Shown piece by piece: positions 1 to 9,185 of a stretch of 64,000 nucleotides of DNA. Below the pieces are notes generated by a model, which saw only the letters and a program-made list of their open reading frames with translations, searched no databases and had not been told where the DNA came from. The stretch covers positions 3,492 through 67,491 of the forward strand of contig JAZQEH010000013.1 of NCBI GenBank assembly GCA_045538895.1. The letters run 5' to 3'. Position 1 is the stretch's first letter, and the number at the start of each line of letters is the position of its first letter. The translations under genes were made by a program, and so were the position numbers. The DNA is from UMGS902 sp045538895. GTDB taxonomy: Bacteria > Bacillota > Clostridia > Oscillospirales > CAG-272.

Positions 1-63
1 CGGGGAGCAAAAACTCATAAACAGTTTCCGCAATGTTTTTATTACTTGCCATAACAACAAAGA

Positions 64-90
64 AAGAGTGGCAAGCCACTCTTTTCTCTC
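64..90 (+). terminator. Probable rho-independent terminator
   Basis: A 9-bp perfect stem (AAGAGTGGC, loop AA, GCCACTCTT) is followed by TTCTCTCC. It probably ends a plus-strand gene lying left of the window. The rest of positions 1-210 is AT-rich and shows no gene. Confidence 0.6.
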
Positions 91-211
91 CTTTATCCTT
101 TTACAAGCGTAGTTTAACATATATAATGAAAGAAATCAATAGTTTTTTGAAAATTTTATGTTATGTATAAAACTTTCGCCGCACTTTTCGCTATTTTTGG
201 GCAAATCTGCG

Positions 212-393
212 TAATTTATTGTTTATGGGAACGATGTCGGAACCTTTTAAGGAAAGGTTCCGACACCTCCAAACCTTTTTGTAAAAAGTATTGTCTGTAG
301 CCACGGCTACTTATTAAATATTTTACAGTTTTTCTTTGGTTCTTTCTTCTTAAGAAAGAACGCCTTCGTTACTCTCATAAACATTAATTTATC
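212..393. repeat. TIR element E1 carrying a family-1 hairpin repeat
   Basis: The left end reads TTATTGTTTATGGGAACGA and the inverted right end reads TTAATGTTTATGAGAGTAACGA. The ends enclose a family-1 repeat (236-370) with hairpins GAACCTTTTAAGGAAAGGTTC, GTAGCCACGGCTAC and TCTTTCTTCTTAAGAAAGA. The right terminus overlaps the 3' end of the frameshifted XRE gene. Related ends occur at 11597, 22821, 35672 and 60187. There is no open reading frame worth calling inside. Confidence 0.7.
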
Positions 394-657
394 TTATTAA
401 TTGAAAGACGTTTTTTGAACATATCTTCGGAAAGAATGCCAAAAGAGTTATATATTTATAATGGTTTTGGCACTGAGCCGGGGTGGCATCTCGCCGCTTT
501 CTATTTTGTTCAGACTCCCTATTCCGATTTCAAGAATTTTTGCCATTTTGTTTTTAGAGAATCCATAGTGCTTTCTAAGCCACAATACGTTGTATAGAAA
601 ATTTTCTTCTTCTCTTTTGTATTCTTTATTGAGTAGATTATGCTTCGTGTTTGACAT
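384..657 (-). pseudogene. Frameshifted XRE-family HTH regulator
   Basis: The ATG-started frame (657 down to the TAA at 448) encodes a helix-turn-helix protein: WLRKHYGFSKNKMAKILEIG looks like helices 1-2, then GSLNKIESG is the XRE recognition-helix and loop signature. The frame stops at a TA-rich tract (ATAAATATATAA). In the +1 frame the reading continues without a gap as IYNSFGILSEDMFKKRLSIN and ends at 384, which is what the last XRE helix should look like. The gene is therefore probably broken by a one-base indel in a slippery TA tract, or uses a programmed shift. The last codons lie inside the terminal repeat of E1. A strong AAGGAGG site precedes the ATG. It is divergent from a second XRE gene and shares an operator region with it. 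Confidence 0.7.
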
Positions 658-671
658 TTTTACCTCCTTTT

Positions 672-720
672 TACATCAAAAAGATGTATTTACGAATATT
701 TTACACCTGTTAGATGTAAA
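672..720. promoter_or_regulatory. Paired palindromic operators between two XRE genes
   Basis: Two inverted repeats lie in the divergent spacer: TACATC-5 bp-GATGTA (672-688) and TTTACA-9 bp-TGTAAA (700-720). Both contain GATGTA. The second exactly fills the spacer of the minus-strand promoter, so repressor binding there would block transcription. Assignment to either XRE protein is inference. Confidence 0.6.
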
Positions 721-726
721 CACCAA
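698..726 (-). promoter_or_regulatory. Promoter of the minus-strand XRE gene
   Basis: On the minus strand, TTGGTG (-35) is followed by 17 bp and TAAAAT (-10). The 17-bp spacer coincides with the TTTACA/TGTAAA palindrome. Confidence 0.5.
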
Positions 727-780
727 TACAACTAATGAATGTAGAGTAAAATATTATCAATAGCAGCAAGGAGAATAAAA

Positions 781-984
781 ATGTATAGAATAAGGGAATT
801 AAGAGAAGATAACGATTTAAGTCAAGCAACTGTTGCCAAGGTGATAAAAACTACACAACAGCACTATAGCAAAATAGAAAACGGCAAGTCGGATATTAGC
901 GGAGAAAAACTGATATTGCTTTCAAAGTTTTATAAGGTATCAACCGATTATATTCTTGGACTTTCTAAAGATACTGATTTTTAA
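781..984 (+). CDS. Small XRE-family transcriptional regulator
   Basis: A complete 67-residue protein made almost only of an HTH_3/XRE domain: IRELREDNDLSQATVAKVIK (helices 1-2), TQQHYSKIENGKSDIS (recognition helix and turn) and LSKFYKVSTDYILGLS (helices 4-5), as in Cro/CI and SinR-type repressors. AAGGAG lies 7 bp before the ATG. It is transcribed away from the frameshifted XRE gene, and the shared palindromes at 672-720 suggest auto- or cross-repression. No toxin, phage or integrase gene is adjacent. This may be a remnant of a mobile region or a stand-alone regulator; its targets cannot be seen. Confidence 0.85.
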   Translation: MYRIRELREDNDLSQATVAKVIKTTQQHYSKIENGKSDISGEKLILLSKFYKVSTDYILGLSKDTDF

Positions 985-987
985 AAG

Positions 988-1024
988 CAAAAAACGACCT
1001 CGGAAATTCCGAGGTCGTTTTTTA
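988..1024. terminator. Bidirectional terminator
   Basis: A perfect stem of about 14 bp (AAAACGACCTCGGA / TCCGAGGTCGTTTT) with loop AAT has a T-tract on either strand. It serves the plus-strand XRE gene and the convergent csaB-type gene, whose TAA overlaps the T-run. Confidence 0.9.
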
Positions 1025-3259
1025 CTTTATCATCTCAACTGCGATTTTTGCATCCTCGTAGGCAAGTGCTTTGAGTGACTCTATTTTCCTATGCGGAATA
1101 TCCGCCTTAAGAGCATGGCTTACTCGCTCGGAGAGCTGTCCGCTTTCAAGCTCGGAAACACGCACGGGACTTTCATACCCCATGTAAGAGAGCATTGAGT
1201 CCACCTTTTTGTCATACGACACACCTATGAGCGGCTTACCTGCGGCGGCACCGTAGATAAGCATGTGAAGCCGCATCGCAATTACTGCTTCGGCACGGGA
1301 AATAATACCCAAAATCTCGCTTGCGGTGAGGTTTTCGAGAATTTCTCCCTTTACGCTTGCAAAGGAGTTCACCTTTTCTGAAAGCAGGCGGTCACGGCTT
1401 GATTGCATGATAAGATAAAGCGGCTTTGCGTTAAGGCTTTTTGCAATGCGGTCAACCTCGCTTGCAAAAAGAGAAGCAAAGGTGTCCTCATCCATGCCCT
1501 CGACCTCCTCACTGCGAAGCGAGGAAAAGCTACGGAGTGACACTGCCAAAAACCTGTCTTGCGAAAAGTTTCGCATAATATAGTCGATACGCTCTGCGGT
1601 GGCACTCTCAAGAGTGAGCGCAGGGTCGGCAGAAAGCGTGATTTTTGACGTATCAAAACCGAGTGACTTTACGTATTCAATAGACTGCGGTTCACGGAAA
1701 GAAATTCTGTCGGTATTCTCAAGCGTATCAAGCACGTTTTTTTCATGCTTTTTCCCAAATATAGGACCGACACCGTTTGCATATACGAACACCTTGAGTC
1801 CGCATTTCTTTGCGAGTTTTATAATAGACGTGTAATAGAAAAGCGAGCGTGACGAGGTGGTATTCTGCAATAGATTGCCGCCGCCGCTTATGAGAAGCTT
1901 TGCATGCTTCATTTCGGTGAGCATGGCAAAAATATTGAATCTGCCTATGGCACGCACACCGTATTTTTTTGCGTTGCGGCGGGGATTTTTGCAAAAAATT
2001 GTGATTTTTGCATCGGGAGCCGCCTTGCGTATGTTTTTAATCATTGAGTCGGCTATGGAATCGTCACCTGCGTTTTCAAAGCCGTAGTAGCCGCTTATGA
2101 GAATGTCGCCATGCTCGTTTGGTGAGTTTGGCGAGAGCGTTTTGTACATTTTCTCATAGTCACGTGCGGTACGTGCGGCAGAAAAATCCTCAAGAATAAC
2201 CTTGCGACAGTATGCACCGTATTCTTGTAAGCTACCGCCGTCAAAAAGGGCGGTTATATCACGTATAAGCTTTTCCTCGCTTACGTTTTCGCATCCTCGG
2301 CAACAGTAGTTGGTTTTGTATGAGATCTCACGCTTTGACGCATCAAAAATACCGATATAACCCTCGTTTCCGCAAACTATGGTAGGCTTTGCACAGCTCA
2401 TGGCTTCAAGTGCGGCACGGGATGCCCCCACAAATATATCGCCTGCGGCAATAAACTGAGGTGTATCGGTGCGAAGACCGGGAGTAATGATGATATCCCT
2501 TTTGTATTTTTCTTTTAGCTTTGCAGCGATTTCCTTAACGGAGGTGAGCAGATTTTTCTCTGTCTGGATAACACCGTCACCAACGATAATGATTTCAAGG
2601 TCGGGGTATTTTTCAAGCAACTTTTCAGCGGCATTTACAAGTGCAAGCTGTGCCTTGCCGCGGCTTTCGTCCATGCGGCTTATTGATACTATACGGTGCT
2701 TTGAGTCGGTAAGCTTAAACTCCTCAACGATTTTTGATGCGTCGGCATCGGGCGAAAACACCTCGGTATTTATACCGTTGACGGTGACAAAAATGTTGTC
2801 GGAGCACTGGCTGTAGTTATCAATGAGGTATTGCTTTATGTCCTCGCTTACCGCCATCTGCTTGTCGCCCCAGTTGGCGATTCTTTTCCAGAGAGCGTTG
2901 ACCTTGAATACCCAGTGTGCGGTGGTTACAAAGCTGAAATCAAGCTTTTTCTGCAACATTCCGCATACAAATGCAGGTATACGTGCATGTGCATGAACAA
3001 GGTCGTATTTTTCGGTTTTTATGAGCTTTTTTAATCCGAGATACGCCTTTACAACGCTTGTGGGATTCTTGCTTGCAAGCGGCAGCGTTACGTGGCGGAT
3101 GCCTGCGGCCTCAAGCATTTCTGCATATTTGCCGCCGGCAGAAGCAACCGTAACGGTATGCCCGTTTTTCTTTAATGCAACGCAAAGCTCGTAAATATGG
3201 GTTTCGGCACCGCCAAAGCCCATTTGCATGGTGGTCATTAAAATATTTAAACTTTTCAT
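1022..3259 (-). CDS. csaB: Fusion: GT4 glycosyltransferase + CsaB-type polysaccharide pyruvyl transferase
   Basis: A 745-residue two-domain protein. Residues 1 to about 375 form a GT-B glycosyltransferase of family 4: an N-terminal GGAETHIYELCVALKKNGH nucleotide-sugar fold and a later EAMSCAKPTIVCGNEGYIG donor site. From about residue 385 to the end lies a CsaB/PF04230 pyruvyl transferase: ISGYYGFENAGDDSI, ISGGGNLLQN, and RLHMLIYGAAAGKPLIGVSY near the C-terminus. CsaB proteins add ketal pyruvate to the secondary cell-wall polymer, and that modification is the ligand of SLH domains. Stand-alone CsaB is about half this length, so the fusion probably couples sugar transfer and pyruvylation in one cytoplasmic enzyme. 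An SLH protein lies at 18850-20535. The start follows a weak site (GGGTGC). Confidence 0.85.
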   Translation of the reverse strand: MKSLNILMTTMQMGFGGAETHIYELCVALKKNGHTVTVASAGGKYAEMLEAAGIRHVTLPLASKNPTSVVKAYLGLKKLIKTEKYDLVHAHARIPAFVCGMLQKKLDFSFVTTAHWVFKVNALWKRIANWGDKQMAVSEDIKQYLIDNYSQCSDNIFVTVNGINTEVFSPDADASKIVEEFKLTDSKHRIVSISRMDESRGKAQLALVNAAEKLLEKYPDLEIIIVGDGVIQTEKNLLTSVKEIAAKLKEKYKRDIIITPGLRTDTPQFIAAGDIFVGASRAALEAMSCAKPTIVCGNEGYIGIFDASKREISYKTNYCCRGCENVSEEKLIRDITALFDGGSLQEYGAYCRKVILEDFSAARTARDYEKMYKTLSPNSPNEHGDILISGYYGFENAGDDSIADSMIKNIRKAAPDAKITIFCKNPRRNAKKYGVRAIGRFNIFAMLTEMKHAKLLISGGGNLLQNTTSSRSLFYYTSIIKLAKKCGLKVFVYANGVGPIFGKKHEKNVLDTLENTDRISFREPQSIEYVKSLGFDTSKITLSADPALTLESATAERIDYIMRNFSQDRFLAVSLRSFSSLRSEEVEGMDEDTFASLFASEVDRIAKSLNAKPLYLIMQSSRDRLLSEKVNSFASVKGEILENLTASEILGIISRAEAVIAMRLHMLIYGAAAGKPLIGVSYDKKVDSMLSYMGYESPVRVSELESGQLSERVSHALKADIPHRKIESLKALAYEDAKIAVEMIK

Positions 3260-3340
3260 TTCTGCACCCGATTGTTTTAGTTTACAGTTTTATTTTAGCA
3301 AAATAAAAACGTATAATCAAGTATAAAGATAAATTAACTA

Positions 3341-3369
3341 TTTACAATTTGGTTTACATTTGATATAAT
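3341..3369 (+). promoter_or_regulatory. Promoter of the gdpP operon
   Basis: TTTACA (-35), 17-bp spacer, TATAAT (-10) with an extended TG one base before the -10. It lies 58 bp before the gdpP start. Confidence 0.75.
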
Positions 3370-3426
3370 ATAATGAAACATTAAAATAGGCTAATTATCT
3401 AATCAATTTGGAAAAGGAATTTTCAG

Positions 3427-5433
3427 ATGAAAAATAAAAACAAAAATGGAATGGGCGATAAGCGTTCTTCGCTGATATCGCTGTGCATAAGCATATTTGC
3501 ACTTGTTGTGTTTTTGCTTCTGTTTTCTCTTGACGTTCACATGGCGGTATGCTTTATATCGGCACTGCTGATAATGATTCTGGGAAATGCATTTTACGGC
3601 TGGATTCTGCACCGCAGAAATAATTACAGCGATGAAAAACTCACAAGCTCACTTGGGCAGATCATGCTTGAAATGGTTATCAAAATGCAGAATCCCATGA
3701 TAATCTGCGACACCATGGGCAAAATCATCTGGCGAAATCTTGCGTTTGCCGCAGTAACCGAAAAGATAGGCTCGGTTATGGGTGTAGGTATTGATTCGAT
3801 TTCATCGGTACAGCTTGACGAGCTTGAGAAAACAGGCAGAGTTGCGGCGGAGCTTTGCGGTCACAGATATATTGTTGACATGCTCAGCTTTAAAACCGAT
3901 GAGAAAAAATACTGGTTCCTCATGTTTGATGACCGTACCGAGATTGATGCATTGAATGCGAAAATTGAAAACGAGCGCAGCGTTGTTGCATATGTGGTTA
4001 TCGACAACCTTGAGGAGCTTTCGAGAATCGGTCAGGAGTCTATCAAGCACGAAATCAATACGGTTGATGAGATTCTGCGTGAGTTTGCAAATTCGGTTGA
4101 CGGAATCATCCGTGAATATGACCGTAACAAGTATCTTCTCATTATGAACCGTGCAGGACTTGCAACCTGCCGCAGAAACAATTTTGACGTGCTTGACAAA
4201 ATCAGGGACGTGCGTGTCGGCGACCTCGGCATGCCCATAACCGTTTCGATAGGTATAACCGACATCGGCGACTCACTTACCGAGCGTGAGGGCGGTGCAA
4301 AAGATGCACTTTCGATGGCACTTGCACGAGGCGGCGACCAGGTTGCATACAAGTCCGAGGACGGCATGGTGTTCTTCGGCGGCAACACCCGCCCTGTACA
4401 GAAGGTATCAAAGGTTTCCGCAAAGGTGCGCTCTGTTGAGCTTACCGCAAGAATAAACGTGGCAACAAATGTTATTATCATGGGCCACAGAAATGCCGAT
4501 CAGGACTGCTTTGGCGCATCCGTCGGCGTTGCAAGACTCGCAATGTATTGCGGTGTAAAGCCCTACATTGTTGTAGACCGTGACGATGCAAAGACACAGG
4601 ATTTCATGAGCAAATTCGCAAATCTTGCAGAGTATGCAGACGTGTTTGTTGATGAAAACGAAGCAATGAGCCTTATCGAATCCGAAACTCTGCTTGTGGT
4701 TGTAGACGTAAACAACGTTGACCACATGCTGTCGGGCGGTATTGCAATCTCTGTTGACAAGGCGCTTATAATCGACCATCACAGAAAGACCGATTCACGT
4801 GTAAAGCGTGATTGGCTTGCCGAGTATATCGAGCCTTCTGTTTCGAGTGCGTCGGAGCTTGTTGCGGAAATCTTAGAGCAGTCGATAGGTGAGGGTAAAC
4901 TCCTTAAGGAGGAGGCAAACGCACTTCTCGGCGGTATCATTCTCGATACCAAGCAGTTTACAAGGTCTACGGGTGCGAGAACGTTCAATGCCGCTATTTA
5001 TCTGCGCAGTGCAGGTGCAAATATATATGAATCGGCGGCAGAGCTCAAGAGCGACTTTGAGGAGTTCAGAAAGCAGTCGAAGATAATGTCCGATTTGCTT
5101 ATCTACAAAAAGCGTTTTGTTATTGCCAAGGATGAGCAGTTTGGTGTTCATACCGATACGGTTGCTGCTGCAAAAGCGGCAGAGGCACTTCTTTCTATCA
5201 AGGGTGTTGATGCGGCATTTGCACTTGTCCGTCTTGGAAATGAAACATGCATTTCCGCACGTTCAAATTCACAGGTAAGCGTTCAGCTTATTCTTGAAAA
5301 AATAGGCGGCGGCGGACACCTTGACAGTGCAGGTGCAAAGAGCGACGACCCGCTTGTAGTAACTCTCGAAAAACTTAAAGCAGCCATCGATGAATACATC
5401 GAGGAAACAGACAAAAATAAGAATAATCAGTAA
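3427..5433 (+). CDS. gdpP: GdpP-type cyclic-di-AMP phosphodiesterase
   Basis: A 668-residue membrane protein that hydrolyses c-di-AMP, a regulator of wall, potassium and osmotic homeostasis. Two hydrophobic helices lie at about residues 16-60 ([31 protein letters not shown]). A PAS-like region and a degenerate GGDEF domain (about 170-300) follow. The catalytic DHH/DHHA1 part has [12 protein letters not shown] (about 353), VVVDVNN (about 427), IIDHHRK (about 448) and the DHHA1 signature [11 protein letters not shown] (about 627). Length and order match GdpP/YybT. AAAGGA precedes the ATG. It is first in the operon with rplI and dnaB, a classic Firmicutes order. Confidence 0.95.
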   Translation: MKNKNKNGMGDKRSSLISLCISIFALVVFLLLFSLDVHMAVCFISALLIMILGNAFYGWILHRRNNYSDEKLTSSLGQIMLEMVIKMQNPMIICDTMGKIIWRNLAFAAVTEKIGSVMGVGIDSISSVQLDELEKTGRVAAELCGHRYIVDMLSFKTDEKKYWFLMFDDRTEIDALNAKIENERSVVAYVVIDNLEELSRIGQESIKHEINTVDEILREFANSVDGIIREYDRNKYLLIMNRAGLATCRRNNFDVLDKIRDVRVGDLGMPITVSIGITDIGDSLTEREGGAKDALSMALARGGDQVAYKSEDGMVFFGGNTRPVQKVSKVSAKVRSVELTARINVATNVIIMGHRNADQDCFGASVGVARLAMYCGVKPYIVVDRDDAKTQDFMSKFANLAEYADVFVDENEAMSLIESETLLVVVDVNNVDHMLSGGIAISVDKALIIDHHRKTDSRVKRDWLAEYIEPSVSSASELVAEILEQSIGEGKLLKEEANALLGGIILDTKQFTRSTGARTFNAAIYLRSAGANIYESAAELKSDFEEFRKQSKIMSDLLIYKKRFVIAKDEQFGVHTDTVAAAKAAEALLSIKGVDAAFALVRLGNETCISARSNSQVSVQLILEKIGGGGHLDSAGAKSDDPLVVTLEKLKAAIDEYIEETDKNKNNQ

Positions 5434-5447
5434 CGGAGGATATAGAA

Positions 5448-5897
5448 ATGAAAGTAATTCTTCTCAAGGACGTAAAGGGAACAGGTAAAGCCGGCGAAAT
5501 CAAGGACGTTTCGGACGGTTTTGCCCGTAATTTCCTCATTCCTAAAGGAGCTGCAAAGGCAGCAGATGCAGGTGCTATCAGCGACCTTAAGAACAAAGAG
5601 GCGGCAAGACTGCACAAAATAGAAGTGGATAAGGCAGAAGCACGTGAACTTGCGGCACGTCTTGAGGGCATCCTTGTTAAAATCGTGGTTTCTCACGGTG
5701 CAGACGGACGTCTTTACGGCTCAATCACATCCCAGCACGTTGCCGATGAACTTAAAAAGGTAAGCGGAATCGACATTGACAAGCGTAAAATCGTGCTTGA
5801 TAACCCCATCAAGGCATACGGTAAATATGAGATTCCTGTTAAGCTTTACGGCAGCGAGATCCAGGGTAAGATCAACGTAATCGTAACTGAAAAATAA
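5448..5897 (+). CDS. rplI: 50S ribosomal protein L9
   Basis: 149 residues, the normal L9 length. The N-terminal domain begins [20 protein letters not shown] and contains [13 protein letters not shown], the rRNA-binding motif. A long connecting helix (about 41-75) leads to the C-terminal domain with [19 protein letters not shown] lies before the ATG, 14 bp after gdpP, so the genes are co-transcribed. Confidence 0.97.
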   Translation: MKVILLKDVKGTGKAGEIKDVSDGFARNFLIPKGAAKAADAGAISDLKNKEAARLHKIEVDKAEARELAARLEGILVKIVVSHGADGRLYGSITSQHVADELKKVSGIDIDKRKIVLDNPIKAYGKYEIPVKLYGSEIQGKINVIVTEK

Positions 5898-5911
5898 GCG
5901 AGGTATTTGAA

Positions 5912-7258
5912 TTGAACGGCGATTTTATCAGAAAAATGCCGGTAGCGATAGAGGCGGAGCAATCCGTACTCGGCTCGATCCTTATAAATCCGGAAAGCTT
6001 TGACCGCATTGCCGGAATTATCGTATCCGACGATTTCTATCTTGAGGAGCATCGCAACATCTTTGAAACGATGAAGGAACTCTATAAAAGAAATAAGGAA
6101 ATCGACGTTGTTACACTTATTGATGCACTTGTGCGTGACGGTGTTTACGATAAAGCAGGCGGTACGGAGTATATAAAGATTATCGCAAAAACCGTTCCTA
6201 CTGCTGCAAATATAGTTGACTATGCAAACATAGTAAAGGATAAGAGTGTTTTACGCAGTCTTATCAATGCCTGTGACGATATTTCCTCAGAAGCATATTC
6301 AGAGGCGGGCGAGGTAGAGCATCTGCTTGATGCGGCAGAGCAACGTATATATGAAATTGCAGACCGCCGTGCTTCAAAGAATTTTGAAGAGATCGGTGAC
6401 GTTTTGCACCGCGTGTATAAGCATCTTGAACTTATTTCTAAAGATAAAAGTGCACTCAAAGGTACTTCTACAGGCTTTTCGGGAATTGACCGTGTGCTTG
6501 TCGGTATGGGCGACAGCGACCTTGTGCTTGTAGGTGCACGTCCCGGTATGGGTAAAACCTCGTTCTGTCTTAACATCGGTACAAACGTTGCAAAAGCAAC
6601 GGGCAAGGCGGTTGCGATGTTTTCTCTCGAAATGTCATCCGACCAGCTTGTTCAGCGTGTGCTGTCGAGTGAGGCGATGGTCGAGAGTAACGCTCTCCGA
6701 AGCGGTAACCTCAGCGAGGAGGACTGGACAAAGCTTGCACATGCGGCAAGTGAGCTTGCCGAGTGTAAGATTCTGATTGACGATACCACAGGTCAGACAA
6801 TCATGTCGATGAAGGCTAAACTCCGCAGAGTTAAAAATCTCGGTCTTGTTATTATAGACTATCTGCAGCTCATGAATTCCGACCGCAAAATCGACAACCG
6901 TGTTCAGGAAGTTGCTGATATTTCACGTAACCTTAAAATCATGGCAAAGGAACTCAACGTTCCGATAATCTGCTGTGCACAGCTTTCGCGAGGCCCCGAA
7001 TCGAGAACCGATAAAAAGCCTATGCTTTCCGACCTCCGTGACTCCGGTGCTATTGAGCAGGACGCCGACGTCGTAATGTTTATTTACCGTGATGAATACT
7101 ATAAAACAGACAAGCCCGCAGGCGAGGAGCAGCAGGCGGCCAACACCGCTTCGATAATCATTGCCAAAAACCGTCACGGCGGTACGGGTGAAATCAAGGT
7201 TGGCTGGATAGGTCAGTATACAAAGTTCCGTACCATCGACAACGAAGTGGATGCGTAA
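5912..7258 (+). CDS. dnaB: Replicative DNA helicase DnaB
   Basis: 448 residues. The N-terminal primase-interaction domain starts PVAIEAEQSVLGSILINP. The RecA-like C-terminal domain has Walker A GARPGMGKTS (about 207-216), Walker B LVIIDYLQLM, and the CAQLSRGPESR and SDLRDSGAIEQDAD motifs. It unwinds DNA ahead of the fork as a hexamer. The start is TTG at 5912, preceded by GCGAGG at a good distance; an ATG eight codons later lacks its own site. The end overlaps tilS by 8 bp. Confidence 0.96.
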   Translation: MNGDFIRKMPVAIEAEQSVLGSILINPESFDRIAGIIVSDDFYLEEHRNIFETMKELYKRNKEIDVVTLIDALVRDGVYDKAGGTEYIKIIAKTVPTAANIVDYANIVKDKSVLRSLINACDDISSEAYSEAGEVEHLLDAAEQRIYEIADRRASKNFEEIGDVLHRVYKHLELISKDKSALKGTSTGFSGIDRVLVGMGDSDLVLVGARPGMGKTSFCLNIGTNVAKATGKAVAMFSLEMSSDQLVQRVLSSEAMVESNALRSGNLSEEDWTKLAHAASELAECKILIDDTTGQTIMSMKAKLRRVKNLGLVIIDYLQLMNSDRKIDNRVQEVADISRNLKIMAKELNVPIICCAQLSRGPESRTDKKPMLSDLRDSGAIEQDADVVMFIYRDEYYKTDKPAGEEQQAANTASIIIAKNRHGGTGEIKVGWIGQYTKFRTIDNEVDA

Positions 7259-8582
7259 AATGGAAAATACAAAAAGAAAGTTTCTTGATACGCTTGACAG
7301 TTTCGCCCTTGACGGCGGAGTGCTTGTTGCCTTAAGCGGCGGTGCTGACTCGGTTTGCCTGCTTGACCTTTTTCTGGAAAGCGGCTTTGCATTCCCCGTT
7401 GCGGCGGCTCACCTCAACCACAATCTGAGAGGCGAGGAAGCCTTGCGTGATGAGAATTTTTGCAAGGAATTTTGCGAAAAGCGTGGGGTAAAGCTATTTA
7501 TAGGAAGTGTGGATGTAAATGCACTTGCCAGGGAAAGCGGAAAAGGGATTGAGGAAGCGGCAAGAAGTGCAAGATATGAATTTTTGCAGAGCATTCTCAA
7601 TGAAAATCATGAGTTTTCATATATTGCAACCGCACATAATAAAGGCGATCTGTGCGAAACGGTGCTGCTTAACCTTGCAAGAGGAACCTCTCTTGACGGC
7701 TTGTGTGCGATTCCAAAACGCAGAGGCAGTATTATCCGTCCTGTTTTGGGCATCAGCCGTGATGAGATACTTGTCTATAACCGTGCAAGAGGGCTTGAGT
7801 TTATTACCGACTCGACAAATCTTGACACAAAATACAGCCGTAACCGTGTAAGACTTGATATTTTGCCCGAGTTCAAAAAGCTCTGCAACGGCTATGAAGA
7901 AAACTTCGAGCGTACCGTAGGGTTGCTTCGCCGTGACTGCGATTACTTGAACGAAGAGGCAAAACGGAAGTATGCAGAGGTTGTTTCGCACGGTGCTTTG
8001 TACACCGAAAAAGCACAGAATATTCACATTTCAATACTTTCACGTATTGTAAAAATGCTGTATAATTATCATGGGGCTATTGATGTAAGCGAGGCTTATA
8101 TTGATGCGATCTGCAAAAAGATATATGCAGGCGACAAAAACTTCAGGATTTCCGTACACGGCTTTACGGCACTTTGCGAAAGAGGCATACTCACCTTTGT
8201 TGAAGAGCTTCCGACGGTGAGCGACTTCTGCTTTGATATTGAAATCGGAAAAAGCGTAAAACTGCCTTTAGGTACGGTTGTTACGCTGACCGAGGAAAAG
8301 TGCGACGGTGCATATCCGCTTAAGATGGAAGCACTTTCGGGTAAACTTACGGTACGCAGCCGAAATGACGGTGACAGTATAAGAATTTTCAGAAAAACGC
8401 ACAAAATCAAACGTGTGATTTCGGACAAAAAGCTTTCCGCAAAGGAAAAATCAAAACTGTTTTTTCTGTGTTCCGACGGAGAGATAATATATTCAAATAT
8501 ACCTGCCGTGGCAGACAGTGCGTTCTGCCGCACGGGTGACAGATGCATTTATATCACAGTAAAGGAAGAAGACGTTTTATGA
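7251..8582 (+). CDS. tilS: tRNA(Ile)-lysidine synthase TilS
   Basis: 443 residues. The PP-loop ATP site LVALSGGADSVCLLDLF lies near residue 25, followed by AAHLNHNLRGEEALRDE and TAHNKGDLCETVLLNLARG, typical of TilS. A central substrate-specificity domain and a C-terminal TilS_C-like domain (SGKLTVRSRNDGDSI; KIKRVISDKKL) follow. It converts C34 of the CAU anticodon to lysidine, so the tRNA reads AUA. The start at 7251 overlaps the dnaB stop. The tilS-hpt-ftsH order is conserved in Firmicutes. The stop overlaps hpt as ATGA. Confidence 0.95.
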   Translation: MRKMENTKRKFLDTLDSFALDGGVLVALSGGADSVCLLDLFLESGFAFPVAAAHLNHNLRGEEALRDENFCKEFCEKRGVKLFIGSVDVNALARESGKGIEEAARSARYEFLQSILNENHEFSYIATAHNKGDLCETVLLNLARGTSLDGLCAIPKRRGSIIRPVLGISRDEILVYNRARGLEFITDSTNLDTKYSRNRVRLDILPEFKKLCNGYEENFERTVGLLRRDCDYLNEEAKRKYAEVVSHGALYTEKAQNIHISILSRIVKMLYNYHGAIDVSEAYIDAICKKIYAGDKNFRISVHGFTALCERGILTFVEELPTVSDFCFDIEIGKSVKLPLGTVVTLTEEKCDGAYPLKMEALSGKLTVRSRNDGDSIRIFRKTHKIKRVISDKKLSAKEKSKLFFLCSDGEIIYSNIPAVADSAFCRTGDRCIYITVKEEDVL

Positions 8583-9127
8583 GCAACGATATTTTGAAAG
8601 TCCTTGTCAGCGAAAAGGAAATTGAGGACGTAACAAGTAAACTCGCATCGCAGATTGACCGTGACTATGCAAACAGCAATGGCAGACTCGTGCTTCTCGG
8701 CATACTTAAAGGATCGGTTCCGTTTTTAGCGGAGCTTATGAAAAAAATCAAATCGAATCCCGAAATTGAGTTCATGAAGGTTTCTTCTTACGGAAGAGGA
8801 ACAAAATCAAGCGGTTCGGTAAAAATCATTCTCGACTGGCAAAGAGAGAACATTGAGGAATGCGACATCATTGTTGTTGAGGATATCATTGACAGCGGAA
8901 GAACGCTTTCCTATCTTTGTCAGTATTTGAAGCAAAAGGGTGCCAAAAGCGTTAAAACCTGTACGCTTTTGGATAAACCGTCACGCAGAGAGGTTGACTT
9001 TGTCCCCGATTACTGCGGAGTAGAGGTGCCTGATGAGTTCGTTGTTGGCTTTGGTCTTGACTACGACGAGCGTTACAGAGCACTGCCGTACATAGGAGTT
9101 CTAAATCCCAAGGTTTACGAAAACTAA
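8579..9127 (+). CDS. hpt: Hypoxanthine phosphoribosyltransferase
   Basis: 182 residues. The PRPP-binding signature VVVEDIIDSGRTL is present, with the substrate loop SSYGRGTKSSG and GILKGSVPFLAELM. It salvages hypoxanthine and guanine to IMP and GMP. The start chosen is the ATG at 8579, overlapping the tilS TGA (ATGA) and preceded by AAAGGA. A 12-codon longer frame exists but would sit within tilS and lacks a better site. Translational coupling with tilS is likely. Confidence 0.95.
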   Translation: MSNDILKVLVSEKEIEDVTSKLASQIDRDYANSNGRLVLLGILKGSVPFLAELMKKIKSNPEIEFMKVSSYGRGTKSSGSVKIILDWQRENIEECDIIVVEDIIDSGRTLSYLCQYLKQKGAKSVKTCTLLDKPSRREVDFVPDYCGVEVPDEFVVGFGLDYDERYRALPYIGVLNPKVYEN

Positions 9128-9185
9128 AATCAGGATACACTAAACACAGCACTTTATATTCCCGTGCGGAAAGGCTTGGTACTAC

